This document shows positions 16,075 to 25,475 of a DNA stretch of 46,046 bases, piece by piece. Under the pieces are notes generated by a model. It was not told where the DNA came from. It was given only the letters and a program-made list of their open reading frames with translations, and searched no databases. A program made the translations under genes and the position numbers. Origin of the DNA: Butyrivibrio sp. INlla16 (GTDB lineage Bacteria > Bacillota > Clostridia > Lachnospirales > Lachnospiraceae). Position 1 is the first letter of the stretch; each line of letters starts with the position of its first letter. The DNA lies in assembly GCF_900104155.1 (NCBI RefSeq), contig NZ_FMYB01000035.1, forward strand, positions 1-46,046. The letters run 5' to 3'.

Positions 16075-16391
16075 TACCAAGAAAAGAATTGATTTGCAAT
16101 TTTCTTGGTACTCTTTTTGATGGTTGCTACCATGATTGTCTTTAATTTTTGTTTATCTTGGTATACTTTTGTATGACCTTTACCCAGATATATGTTGTTT
16201 TCTATTTTTCTTGGCTGTAACTTGTTTGATTTGTACCCATATATTTGTTATTTCTATCTTTCTTGGTAATGACTTCAGTAGACTTCACCAAGATATTTGC
16301 AATTTAGACTTTTTCTTGGTAACTATTGAAGTTTCTTATACCAAGATAATCGGTAAACAGCATTTATCTTGGTAAGCATAATTCAGCACGA
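16075..16391. repeat. six 53-bp tandem units with alternating inverted boxes
   Basis: Each unit starts with a reverse box (consensus TACCAAGA) and carries a forward box (TCTTGGTA) 28 bp on. Reverse boxes start at 16075, 16128, 16181, 16234, 16286 and 16339; forward boxes at 16103, 16156, 16209, 16261, 16314 and 16367. Steps are thus 53 bp (once 52), alternately 28 and 25 bp. Matches to the 8-base consensus range from 8 of 8 to 6 of 8; the outer units (1 and 6) form perfect 11-bp inverted repeats (TACCAAGAAAA / TTTTCTTGGTA and TACCAAGATAA / TTATCTTGGTA). The sequence between boxes is T-rich and only loosely conserved (ATATTTG after the reverse box in units 4 and 5). It fills the gap between two divergent genes. 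Fifty-three bp is close to five helical turns, so sites of the same orientation face the same side of DNA. Confidence 0.85.
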
Positions 16392-16583
16392 AGAACATAC
16401 AACAAGGCATTTGACTCTATCTATTCCTTGATTTAACTTAGTTATATAGATATCTTATCATGATGAAATCAATTTGAAATATAGTTTATAAAAATTCGTT
16501 ATTATGAAATAATAATGTCTGATATATAAATTCAGATATTGGCTTATATAAAGTTTTTCAGACAATACAAAGTGGAGAACAAA
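16392..16583. other. A/T-rich promoter region of the acyltransferase-like gene
   Basis: The stretch between the 53-bp array and the ATG at 16584 is strongly A/T-rich and carries short dyads such as TTATTA-tgaaa-TAATAA (near 16498-16514). Several TATA-like hexamers occur but none has a -35 at proper distance, so I do not call one promoter. Confidence 0.4.
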
Positions 16584-17468
16584 ATGTTGGAAAGAAAAAC
16601 CGTATTGACGCAAAATGAAGAATCCTCATTACTATCACTCCTTCAAAAAATCAGAATGCCGGAAGAAGTCTTGGATGCTGTCATTTTATGTGCAAAAACA
16701 GGTGAGGAAACGCTTCCAGGAGTAAAGAGTCTTACCGAACATCTTCTGATATCTGTAAGGAGCCGGGATAACGGTGCATGGAGGCTTTTTCCCGAAGAGA
16801 TATTCATAGCGACGATGGCGTGTTTTTCAAGGTTTGTAAATGAGTATCATACTTCCTATGAAAGCTACGGCTATGACAGAGCCTTCTGGACCACAAGGCA
16901 GGCGGAAGCAAAGCTTTTCAGAATTGGTGAGCTGGAATATGAACTGGTAGAAGAAAGTAGTTCTCTCAGTATGCACATTCCGTCGGATGCTCGACTTGAG
17001 GCTGAGCTGTTAAATAAGTCTGTCGCCGCTGCAAAAGATTTCTTCAGGAAGTATTATCCGGAAGCTGATTCAGATACTATTCTTCTTGATAGCTGGCTGT
17101 TGTCGCCTGCTTTGAAGGAACTGTTGTCTCCTGATTCGCGTATCATACGATTCCAGAATGCATTTGATATTGATGAAGTTGATCCTGAGCCTATGGACTT
17201 CCTGGAGTGGGTATATCAGCTTGCGGGCGGACAGATAGAGAGTCTTACTAATCAAGATAAGTTTGAGAGGAAAATAGCAGACGGGCAGCTTGAACAGCAA
17301 GGATCAAATGAGCAGCTCAGGCATCAGATATTAAATAATAGTACTGAATCTCTATGGCTAAAATCTCTCCCAGAAAACACTACTCTTCAAAGAAACATGA
17401 AGAAATATCTGATGGATGGTGGTAAAGTAGGATGTGCAAAAGGAAGCTTGAAACGAATATTTTTATAA
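16584..17468 (+). CDS. acyltransferase-like protein (NAT_N / GNAT-like C-terminal domains)
   Basis: A 294-aa soluble protein. The N-terminal ~120 residues (IRMPEEVLDAVILCAKTGEETLPGV... LFPEEIFIATMACFSRFVNEYHTSYESYGYDRAFW) and the C-terminal part (SLSMHIPSDARLEAELLNKS, DSWLLSPALKELLSPDSRII, DFLEWVYQL and the end SLPENTTLQRNMKKYLMDGG) match, from memory, the paired N-acyltransferase N-terminal and GNAT-like C-terminal domains of a Clostridia family with unknown substrate. The start at 16584 is preceded by GTGGAG; an upstream ATG at 16539 has no ribosome binding site. It diverges from the GH20 gene over the 53-bp array, suggesting common control and perhaps linked amino-sugar metabolism. Convergent with polC. 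Confidence 0.7.
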   Translation: MLERKTVLTQNEESSLLSLLQKIRMPEEVLDAVILCAKTGEETLPGVKSLTEHLLISVRSRDNGAWRLFPEEIFIATMACFSRFVNEYHTSYESYGYDRAFWTTRQAEAKLFRIGELEYELVEESSSLSMHIPSDARLEAELLNKSVAAAKDFFRKYYPEADSDTILLDSWLLSPALKELLSPDSRIIRFQNAFDIDEVDPEPMDFLEWVYQLAGGQIESLTNQDKFERKIADGQLEQQGSNEQLRHQILNNSTESLWLKSLPENTTLQRNMKKYLMDGGKVGCAKGSLKRIFL

Positions 17469-17589
17469 TACTTGATCTTATAACATCTTGCTCTTTGGAT
17501 TTCTTTCTCTTATGCTTCTACTTACCACTGCACTGTTTTATGCACATTACCTATCGCAATTACAACAAAAATGCATCCACTAATACACA

Positions 17590-20500
17590 TCAGCCACCCA
17601 TCATGAAGTCAAATATACTGATCTGGTTGGACTCGGGGATATCTCCGAGAAGTCCCATCTCAGCCATTTTGTCGACAACAGCCTGAGGGCACTTTGTGCG
17701 CTGCTTGAAGTCATCCTTTGAAATGAAGGGGCCGTCCTTAACTGCTTCTACGATCTGGTCGGCAGCTTTTTCACCAAGGCCGTCGATACTAAGAAGGCTG
17801 GGCATTATCTTGTCACCCCAGACTGTGAAAGATCTGGAGGCTGCCTTGAAGATATCGATAGGCATAACTTCGATGCCACGCTCGTACATCTCTTCCGCAA
17901 GTCTCATAGCTGCGAGCTCGTTCTGCTCGGCGTTAGTCATCTCATCGCCCTTGTTTCTGTATTCAGTCATCCACATGTGAAGAGTGCCTTCACCCTGGAA
18001 CATGTGCTCATAGTTCAATGCCTTAGCTCTTATCGAGAACCATGCCGCATAGAAGGCCTGTGGTACATAAACCTTGAAGTAAGCTATACGCCACGCCATC
18101 ATAACATATGCTGCAGCGTGCGCCTTAGGGAACATGTACTTGATCTTCTCACAGGACCAGATGTACCAATCCGGGACATCATGCTCCTTCATATCATTTT
18201 TCCAGGCTTCCCAGTTGCTCTCCTTACCCTTGGCAACTTTTCCCTTACGAACCGCCTCCATGATCTTGAAGGACTCAGACTTATCAAGTCCCTTCTGGAT
18301 CAGGTAGATCATGATATCATCACGGCAGCAGATACAGGTATCGATTGTAGCCTTACCTTCCTGAATAAGGGTCTGCGCATTTCCAAGCCATACATCGGTT
18401 CCGTGTGACAGACCGGAAATACGAATAAGGTGAGACAGCGATGTCGGCTGCGCATCGATAACCATGTTCATAGCAAAATCGGTTCCAAACTCGGGAAGTC
18501 CGAGACATCCAAGCTTTGTCCCGCCTATCTGGTCAGGCGTGATGTTGAGCGACTTTGTACTCATGAAAAGTTCCATGACATTCTTATCATCAAGCGGCAC
18601 TGTCTTGGGATCAAGTCCGGTACAATCCTGAAGAAATCTTATCATCGTCGGATCATCGTGTCCGAGAATATCAAGCTTTAGCAGGTTGTGGTCGATTGAG
18701 TGATAATCGTAGTGCGTCGTGATTGTAGCCGTTGTCATATCGTTAGCGGGATGCTGAACCGGCGTGAAGGAGTTAATATCCTCGCCCACCGGAAGGACTA
18801 TGATACCACCGGGGTGCTGACCTGTTCCTCGTCTAATACCGATGCAGCCCTGAGTAATTCTGTCGATCTCGCATCTTCTCTTGCCGACGCCGATACCGTC
18901 ATAATACTTCTTAACAAAACCATAGGCAGTCTTATCCGCAAGACCCGCAATTGTTCCGGCTCTGAAGGTCTGGCCGTAACCGAAAATAACCTCGGTATAC
19001 TTATGCGCCTTAGACTGATATTCTCCTGAAAAGTTCAGGTCGATATCGGGCTCCTTATCTCCTTTGAATCCAAGGAAGGTTTCAAAAGGGATGTCGAAGC
19101 CGTCCTTATCCATCATATGGCCGCACTTGGGGCAGCGCTTATCAGGCATGTCACAGCCTGAATTACCGCCGTATTTTAATACTTCTTCTGAATCAAAATC
19201 GCTGTATTTGCACTTCGGGCACACATAGTGTGGTGAGAGGGAATTAACCTCGGTAATTCCCGATGCAAACGCAACGAAAGAAGATCCTACGGAACCTCTG
19301 GAACCAACCAGATACCCGTCCTCCACGGACTTCCAAACCAGCTTCTGCGCAATAATATACATAACCGCGAAGCCGTTCTTTATGATTGAATTCAGTTCTC
19401 TCTCAAGTCTCTCCTCAACTATCTCAGGGAGATTTTCACCGTATATTTCGTGAGCCTTGTCATAACATATCCTGGTGAGAATACCGTCAGAATCCTCGAT
19501 GACAGGCGGACACTTGTCAGGACGGACAGGGGAAATACTGTCGCATCTCTTCACAATGTCCCGGGTGTTTTCTATTACAACCTCTCTGGCCTTGGCAGCT
19601 CCCAGGTAATCAAACTCCGCCATCATCTCAGCAGTCGTGCGCACGAAAAGCGGAGCCGGTTCCTCGTCTGCCATTCCCTTTCCTGCCATTATGACGGTTC
19701 TGTAAATCTCATCATCAGGATTAAGGAAATGTGCATCACAGGTAGCTACAACCGGTTTGTTGTATTGCTCGCCAAGCTTAACGATTTTCTTATTTATCTC
19801 ACGAATATCATCATCCGAGTTTATATCCTCATAGCGCTCTGAGTCCACCATGAAATGATTGTTGGCAACCGGCTGGATTTCCAGATAATCATAGAAGTCT
19901 ACAATTTTTGCTATCTCATCCTCAGCGCGCCCCTCGACAACAGCGCCGTAGAGCTCTCCCGCACAGCAGGCCGAACCGATAATAAGTCCCTCCCTGTGCT
20001 TGATCAGTTCGCTCTTAGGGATTCTCGGGAATCTGGCAAAATAGTCGACGTGAGATTTGCTTATAAGCGTATATAAATTCACACGTCCCACCGTATTCTT
20101 GGCAAGAAGAATGATGTGGTGAGTCCTGAGATGCTTTACAAGCTCAGGTGTCGATGCTCCGAGGTCGTTGACCTTGGTAAGGTCGTCCGCACCTTCATTC
20201 TGAATCATCGGTATGAACTTCTGGAAAATCTTGGCAGTACACTCCGCATCATCAACCGCTCTGTGATGGTGCTCATTGACAACACCCAGTGTCTTACAAA
20301 GTGCATCAAGATTGTGCTTCGCCTGATTGGGATAAAACGCCCTCGAAAGTCCCATGGTATCAACAGTTGTGTAGTCAACGTCGATGCCAAGCTGCTTACA
20401 GTTTTCATTGATAAAGCTGATATCGAAGCTGACATTATGTCCCACCAGGATAGCGTCGCCGCAGAACTCCACGAACTTAGGGATAATCTCATCCCTTGTG

Positions 20501-22170
20501 GGACAGCCGATTACCATGTCATCGGTTATGCTGGTAAGCTTGGTGATTCTGAAGGGGATGGGTTCAAGAGGATCGATGAATTCCGAAAAACGATCAAGAA
20601 TCTCTCCATCCTTCATCTTTACTGCGCCTATCTCAATTATCTTGTTGTTAACAGGTGAAAATCCCGTTGTTTCTATATCGAATACTACAAAGGTGGAACC
20701 CTCAAGCTTCTGCCCCTTGTTGTTAATTACTATCTCTTTTAAGTCGTCTACGAGGTAGCCCTCGACGCCCTGGATTACCTTGAAAAAGTCCTGTCTGTCG
20801 GGATTCTTGTCACCCGCTTCCTTGCGCTTTGCTTTTTCCGCGCCCCAGAGATCCTCCCAGGCGTGGTTCGCATCGGTAAGGCCCTGCACTACGCCGTGGT
20901 CTGTGATGGCTATTCCGGGCATGCCCCACTTGTATGCCTGCTTGACGATGTCCTTTACCTCAGACACTCCGTCCATATCGGACATCTTGGTGTGACAGTG
21001 AAGCTCAACTCTTTTTACTTCCTCTTCATCAACGCGCTTTACAGTAAAGTCAGGAATCTTGCGGATTCCGGAAACGCTCTGGATTGATACCTCATGATCA
21101 AACTTATCAACCATGGCAATTCCGCGTACCTTAAGAAAAGCACCGGGCTTAATATCCTTCTCAAGCTCAGGCACATTCTCCTGTTTTGCGAAAAGCTTAA
21201 CAGTAATGGTGTCGGTAAAATCAGTCATTGCGAAAATGAGAATAGCCTTCTCATTACGGATGTCTCGTCTGTCATAGTTAATGATTTTTCCTCTGACAGT
21301 AACTTCACCCATCTCACCCACGATTTCTTCCATGGAGATGGTCTCTTCGTCGAAGTCTCTTCCGTAGATGACATTGGGATCGTCGGAGCGCTTGAATCCA
21401 GCGCCGGTGCCCTTTTTGAAAAACTTGCTGCCACCACCGAATTTACTGCCGCCAAATTTGCTGCCGGCTGATTGCTGGGAATTCTTTGACGCGTCTTTTC
21501 CTGCACTTGCATCGGAAGAAGCTGCTCCTTCTGCCTTTGCTTTCTTTGCAGCAGCCGCCGCTTCCTTTTCCTTGTGCTTCTGCTCGGATCTCTCCTCGGC
21601 CTCTTCAAGTCTCTTGGCAAGTTTTGAAGTCTCCTTGGAATAATCGATTTCCTTCTTTTTAGCGGTCGCCTTCTTATAGGTGATGCCCATTTTCACAGCA
21701 AAACCGCAGCGTTCATTCAGGATTTTTTCCAAAATACGCTGTATGTCTTCGGATTTTTTCTCAGCAATAACAGACTCCTCGAGAATCAGTTCTACTCGGT
21801 CTGATTCGGGAAACGAGAAGTCCGCGGATTTTAAAATCGTATATTCTATTGGATCATAGTTCTTGAATTCCAGCAGAATACTGTCCTTGTACATCTCCAG
21901 AAGATTCTGGGGTGTGTACTGGGCAGAGAGAAAGAACCTTTCATAAATCTTGACCTTCAGGTTGGTCTCCTTGAAAAGTTGGTTTTTTATTTCCTTCTCT
22001 GCCTTTACAACATCCGCCTTTTCGATAAGGCGGTTGCTGGATAAATAGATGCGTACGAGATCCTTTTTCTCGGTGGTGGATATTTTCTCAACCTGCACAT
22101 CTGACAGTTCTTCTTTTGTGTGTTGGTCCAGTTTTAAGGTCTGGAAAACCTCCAAGAATGGTTTTCTCAT
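17590..22170 (-). CDS. polC: DNA polymerase III subunit alpha, PolC type
   Basis: Main replicative polymerase of low-GC Gram-positives, 1526 aa with built-in proofreading. Order of domains: N-terminal region (1-195), low-complexity linker (~200-260, with SKFGG repeats), OB fold (~290-365, VTVRGKIINYD), PHP start (VELHCHTKMSDMDG, ~388), DEDDh exonuclease (FVVFDIETTGF ~494; GHNVSFD; HHRAVDDAECT ~635) inserted in the PHP domain, then the polymerase core with GSRGSVGSSFVAFASGITEVN, a Cys4 zinc motif (CPKC...CPKC), DIDLNFSGEYQ carrying catalytic aspartates, and a C-terminal HhH segment ending NQISIFDFMMGG. Last gene of the pyrH operon, 21 bp after ispG. No clear terminator is seen in the 121 bp before the convergent gene. 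Confidence 0.97.
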   Translation of the reverse strand: MRKPFLEVFQTLKLDQHTKEELSDVQVEKISTTEKKDLVRIYLSSNRLIEKADVVKAEKEIKNQLFKETNLKVKIYERFFLSAQYTPQNLLEMYKDSILLEFKNYDPIEYTILKSADFSFPESDRVELILEESVIAEKKSEDIQRILEKILNERCGFAVKMGITYKKATAKKKEIDYSKETSKLAKRLEEAEERSEQKHKEKEAAAAAKKAKAEGAASSDASAGKDASKNSQQSAGSKFGGSKFGGGSKFFKKGTGAGFKRSDDPNVIYGRDFDEETISMEEIVGEMGEVTVRGKIINYDRRDIRNEKAILIFAMTDFTDTITVKLFAKQENVPELEKDIKPGAFLKVRGIAMVDKFDHEVSIQSVSGIRKIPDFTVKRVDEEEVKRVELHCHTKMSDMDGVSEVKDIVKQAYKWGMPGIAITDHGVVQGLTDANHAWEDLWGAEKAKRKEAGDKNPDRQDFFKVIQGVEGYLVDDLKEIVINNKGQKLEGSTFVVFDIETTGFSPVNNKIIEIGAVKMKDGEILDRFSEFIDPLEPIPFRITKLTSITDDMVIGCPTRDEIIPKFVEFCGDAILVGHNVSFDISFINENCKQLGIDVDYTTVDTMGLSRAFYPNQAKHNLDALCKTLGVVNEHHHRAVDDAECTAKIFQKFIPMIQNEGADDLTKVNDLGASTPELVKHLRTHHIILLAKNTVGRVNLYTLISKSHVDYFARFPRIPKSELIKHREGLIIGSACCAGELYGAVVEGRAEDEIAKIVDFYDYLEIQPVANNHFMVDSERYEDINSDDDIREINKKIVKLGEQYNKPVVATCDAHFLNPDDEIYRTVIMAGKGMADEEPAPLFVRTTAEMMAEFDYLGAAKAREVVIENTRDIVKRCDSISPVRPDKCPPVIEDSDGILTRICYDKAHEIYGENLPEIVEERLERELNSIIKNGFAVMYIIAQKLVWKSVEDGYLVGSRGSVGSSFVAFASGITEVNSLSPHYVCPKCKYSDFDSEEVLKYGGNSGCDMPDKRCPKCGHMMDKDGFDIPFETFLGFKGDKEPDIDLNFSGEYQSKAHKYTEVIFGYGQTFRAGTIAGLADKTAYGFVKKYYDGIGVGKRRCEIDRITQGCIGIRRGTGQHPGGIIVLPVGEDINSFTPVQHPANDMTTATITTHYDYHSIDHNLLKLDILGHDDPTMIRFLQDCTGLDPKTVPLDDKNVMELFMSTKSLNITPDQIGGTKLGCLGLPEFGTDFAMNMVIDAQPTSLSHLIRISGLSHGTDVWLGNAQTLIQEGKATIDTCICCRDDIMIYLIQKGLDKSESFKIMEAVRKGKVAKGKESNWEAWKNDMKEHDVPDWYIWSCEKIKYMFPKAHAAAYVMMAWRIAYFKVYVPQAFYAAWFSIRAKALNYEHMFQGEGTLHMWMTEYRNKGDEMTNAEQNELAAMRLAEEMYERGIEVMPIDIFKAASRSFTVWGDKIMPSLLSIDGLGEKAADQIVEAVKDGPFISKDDFKQRTKCPQAVVDKMAEMGLLGDIPESNQISIFDFMMGG

Positions 22171-22191
22171 ACGATGGTCTCTTTCGATATA

Positions 22192-23250
22192 TTAATCGTT
22201 CCAATGAACAAGTTCATCGCGCAGGGCGCTGATGAGCTCAGCCTCCGGAACTTTTCTAATTACTTCGCCGCGTTTGATAAGGAGCCCCTCACCGATACCG
22301 CCAGCCACGCCTATATCGGCTTCTCTGGCTTCACCGGGGCCGTTTACTGCACAGCCCATAACCGCAACCTTGATATCCAGCGGGAATTCCTGAACCATTT
22401 TCTCAACTTCATTTGCAAGTCCGATGAGGTCGATCTTGGTTCTTCCGCATGTGGGGCAGGAAACCACTTCGATTCCGCCCTTTCTAAGGCCAAGTGTCTT
22501 AAGTATCATTTTGGCAGTGCGGATCTCCTCTGTAGGATCACCTGAAAGGGATACGCGGATTGTATCGCCAATGCCCTCGTTAAGGATAATTCCGAGTCCG
22601 ATCGAGGACTTGATATTTCCTCCGTAAAGAGTTCCTGCCTCGGTAATACCTACATGAAGCGGATAGTTTGTCTTTTCTGCGAGCTTTTTGTGTGCATCTA
22701 TGCACAGCATAACATTGGAAGATTTGATGCTGATAACAAGGTTGTCATAGCCGAAGTCCTCGATAATTCCAACCTTATCAAGAGCGCTCTCCACAAGGCC
22801 CTCTGCTGTTACGCCGCCGTATTTTTCTACAAGTTCCTTTTCAAGGGAACCGCTGTTAACACCGACTCTAATGGGGATGTTCCTCTCCTTCGCGGTTTTA
22901 ACAACTGCTTCAATTCTATCCTTTGAACCGATATTTCCGGGATTTATTCTTATCTTATCTGCGCCATTCTCCATAGCGGCAATCGCCATTTTGTAATCAA
23001 AATGGATATCTGCCACCAGCGGAATATGTATGCGCTTCTTTATCTCTTTAATTGCATTTGCCGCTTCCTGATTCGGAACAGTACTGCGAACAATGTCACA
23101 GCCTGCCGCCTCAAGAGCAAGTATCTGTGCTACGGTTTTCTCTACATCCTCAGTGGGTGTATTGGTCATGGACTGGATCATAATCGGGTTGCCGCCGCCG
23201 ATGACCTTGTTACCGATGTGGACTACTTTGGTGTTGTCTCTGTATGCCAT
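22192..23250 (-). CDS. ispG: 4-hydroxy-3-methylbut-2-enyl diphosphate synthase
   Basis: Fe-S enzyme of the MEP isoprenoid pathway converting methylerythritol cyclodiphosphate to HMBPP. The 352-aa protein has VHIGNKVIGGGNPIMIQSMTN at the N-terminus, ADIHFDYKMAIAAMENGADKIRINPGNIG in the barrel, and the C-terminal cluster cysteines in VVSCPTCGRTKID and VMGCAVNGPGEAREADIGVAGG. AAGGAGG lies five bases before the ATG. It follows dxr-rseP in the operon, so two MEP steps (dxr, ispG) flank the site-2 protease, and uppS uses the product. Confidence 0.96.
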   Translation of the reverse strand: MAYRDNTKVVHIGNKVIGGGNPIMIQSMTNTPTEDVEKTVAQILALEAAGCDIVRSTVPNQEAANAIKEIKKRIHIPLVADIHFDYKMAIAAMENGADKIRINPGNIGSKDRIEAVVKTAKERNIPIRVGVNSGSLEKELVEKYGGVTAEGLVESALDKVGIIEDFGYDNLVISIKSSNVMLCIDAHKKLAEKTNYPLHVGITEAGTLYGGNIKSSIGLGIILNEGIGDTIRVSLSGDPTEEIRTAKMILKTLGLRKGGIEVVSCPTCGRTKIDLIGLANEVEKMVQEFPLDIKVAVMGCAVNGPGEAREADIGVAGGIGEGLLIKRGEVIRKVPEAELISALRDELVHWND

Positions 23251-23260
23251 GGGTGCCTCC

Positions 23261-24316
23261 TTACTTCATGAATTTAGATACGTCACTTATGACTACAACA
23301 AGCATGAAGGCCATAAGAACTACCATTCCGACGAGGTGAACCATGCCTTCCTTCTCTCTCGGAACGGGCTTTCCGCGCAGAACCTCGACGAACTGGAACA
23401 CAAGTCTTCCGCCATCCAGAGCCGGAAGCGGAAGGAGGTTCATCACTCCGAGGTTAACGGATAACAGTATCAAAAGTTCAAGCATTGTAAGTATAACTGA
23501 AGATAATCCATACGGGCTTACCGCTTCGTAGGTATCGTCAACAATTTTCACCATTCCGACGGGACCGGATACGTCACCGAGTGACAATCTTCCCTGTATC
23601 AAAAGTGCAAGACTTCTGTAAGTAGATTTAAAGTAATAAAGAACATCGTACCATGCATAAGCAAGAACCTTTGGTCCTGTAACCCTCTCATATTTTCCGA
23701 GGTAGATTCCCATAAAAAATCTGCCCTGCTCCTCATCATAATGAGGCGTAAGTTCTGTGTGGTAGAGCTGTCCGTCGCGCTCGTAATCGATCTGCATAAC
23801 TCCGCCCTTGCTGAACTGAGATATGAGTGTAACTTCGGAAGCAAGATGAATTCTTTCGCCGTCGACTTTTACAATGAGGTCTCCCTCCTGAAGTCCTGCC
23901 TCTGCAGCTGCGGAGTTCTCATCCGTGATACCTGATACCACCGGGAATGCCCAGGGTGAATTGGCAACTACAACTACCGCAAGAATAATTGCAGTGATGA
24001 AATTGAAGAAGGGACCTCCGAAGAGTACCGCGATTCTAGCCCATACATTAGCATTGGGGAAAGAACGCTCATCATAACCATGATCTTCTCCGTCTATATC
24101 ATCCTCGCCTTCAAATCTGCAGGCTCCGCCGAAAGGGATAAGCCTTATGCTATATAATGTCTCACCTCTCTGCTTTTTAAAAATCGCAGGTCCCATTCCT
24201 ATCATGAATTCCAAAACTCTTATGCCGTTTGCCTTGGCAATAAGGAAATGGCCCAGTTCATGGGTGGTGACAAGTATTCCGAAAATTACAAAAAAGATTA
24301 TTAAACTAACAAGCAT
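23261..24316 (-). CDS. rseP: RIP metalloprotease (site-2 protease, RseP/RasP family)
   Basis: Intramembrane zinc protease that cleaves anti-sigma factors and signal peptide remnants. The 351-aa protein has the zinc site HELGH in the first membrane segment (GILVTTHELGHFLIAKANG, ~13-31), a second segment near FNFITAIILAVVVVA, one PDZ domain (about 125-195, GLQEGDLIVKVDGERI), and the LDG site in NLLPLPALDGGRLVFQ near residue 300, then a final membrane helix. Its ATG immediately follows the TAA of dxr (TAAATG), so the two are coupled. The order cdsA-dxr-rseP-ispG is standard for Firmicutes. Confidence 0.95.
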   Translation of the reverse strand: MLVSLIIFFVIFGILVTTHELGHFLIAKANGIRVLEFMIGMGPAIFKKQRGETLYSIRLIPFGGACRFEGEDDIDGEDHGYDERSFPNANVWARIAVLFGGPFFNFITAIILAVVVVANSPWAFPVVSGITDENSAAAEAGLQEGDLIVKVDGERIHLASEVTLISQFSKGGVMQIDYERDGQLYHTELTPHYDEEQGRFFMGIYLGKYERVTGPKVLAYAWYDVLYYFKSTYRSLALLIQGRLSLGDVSGPVGMVKIVDDTYEAVSPYGLSSVILTMLELLILLSVNLGVMNLLPLPALDGGRLVFQFVEVLRGKPVPREKEGMVHLVGMVVLMAFMLVVVISDVSKFMK

Positions 24317-25459
24317 TTATTTATTCTCCAGATATTTGTAAGTGTCAGCCTCAGCCATGAGAATCTCCTCAAGATTAGGGTTCTCAATTATTTGATGGTG
24401 AGACATCGCACTCGAAATCATCTCGTAAATATCAAGGAATTTAATCTCCCTGTTTACGAACTTCTTAACAGCCATCTCATTGGCCGCGTTGAATACTGTA
24501 GGCATACTTCCGCCTGCTCTGGCAGCATCATAAGCCAGTTTTAATCCAAGGAAAGTATCCGTATCGGGCTTCTCAAAAGTAATCTGAGAAAGCTCAAAGA
24601 AATCTAGCCTCTTTTCATCCATAGGCATTCTGTCGGGATAGAAAAGTGCATACTGAATAGGCAGCTTCATATCCGGAACGCCAAGCTGTGCCATTACAGC
24701 TCCGTCAACGAACTGTACCATTGAATGGATTATACTCTGAGGCTGAATGATAACCTGTATCTGATCAAGTGATACATCAAAAAGCCATCTTGCTTCCATA
24801 ACCTCAAGGCCCTTATTTACAAGGGATGCGGAATCGATTGTAACCTTTACGCCCATATCCCAGTTGGGATGCTTTAAAGCATCATCCACTGTCATGGTTG
24901 TAAGTTCTTCGCGCTTTTTCCCTCTGAAGGGACCGCCCGATGCCGTAAGAAGTATCTTCTCGAGTTTGCTTTTCGGCTCGCCGTTAAGTGATTGAAAAAT
25001 TGCACTGTGCTCACTGTCAACGGGAAGGATCTTCACGTTCATTTTTTCCGCAAGAGGCATAATGATATGACCTGCGGTGACGAGTGTCTCTTTGTTGGCA
25101 AGCGCTATGTCCTTGCCGCTTTCAATTGCGGCCATGGTGGGACGTATACCGATCATGCCGACAACAGCTGTAAGAACAGTATCTGCTTCCTCTACCTGTG
25201 ATATTTCAACAAGTCCGTCCATACCGGATAATATCTTAACAGGCATGTCGGATAGTCTTATCTTAAGGTCTTTTGCGGCATCCTCATCATACATTGCCAC
25301 ATACTTGGGTCTGAATTCCCTTACCTGCTGTTCAACCTTGTCAACGCTTCTGTTTGCAGCTATGCCGACAATTTTAAGTCCGTCGGGATTGGCTCTTACA
25401 ACATCAAGAGTCTGCGTTCCTATGGAACCGGTTGAACCGAGTAGTACAATTTTTCTCAT
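24317..25459 (-). CDS. dxr: 1-deoxy-D-xylulose-5-phosphate reductoisomerase
   Basis: Second enzyme of the MEP pathway: NADPH- and metal-dependent rearrangement of DXP to methylerythritol phosphate. The 380-aa protein has the Rossmann motif VLLGSTGSIGTQTLDVVRANPD, the ALANKETLVTAGHI loop, metal ligands in LPVDSEHSAIFQSL, the flexible active-site loop TASGGPFRGKKREEL, and NWDMGVKVTIDSASLVNKGLEVMEA. The ribosome binding site GAGGT precedes the ATG. Gene end abuts rseP. Confidence 0.97.
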   Translation of the reverse strand: MRKIVLLGSTGSIGTQTLDVVRANPDGLKIVGIAANRSVDKVEQQVREFRPKYVAMYDEDAAKDLKIRLSDMPVKILSGMDGLVEISQVEEADTVLTAVVGMIGIRPTMAAIESGKDIALANKETLVTAGHIIMPLAEKMNVKILPVDSEHSAIFQSLNGEPKSKLEKILLTASGGPFRGKKREELTTMTVDDALKHPNWDMGVKVTIDSASLVNKGLEVMEARWLFDVSLDQIQVIIQPQSIIHSMVQFVDGAVMAQLGVPDMKLPIQYALFYPDRMPMDEKRLDFFELSQITFEKPDTDTFLGLKLAYDAARAGGSMPTVFNAANEMAVKKFVNREIKFLDIYEMISSAMSHHQIIENPNLEEILMAEADTYKYLENK

Positions 25460-25475
25460 AAATTTACCTCGTAAT

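Noticed and set aside
16136..16375. 79-residue plus-strand ORF in the repeat array
   Set aside because: No ribosome binding site; it is hydrophobic by chance because the array is T-rich, and its sequence follows the 53-bp period.
16075..16391. Array as a CRISPR
   Set aside because: Only 8-11 bases are kept per box, boxes alternate in orientation, spacers are 17-20 bp and loosely similar, and no cas gene is near.
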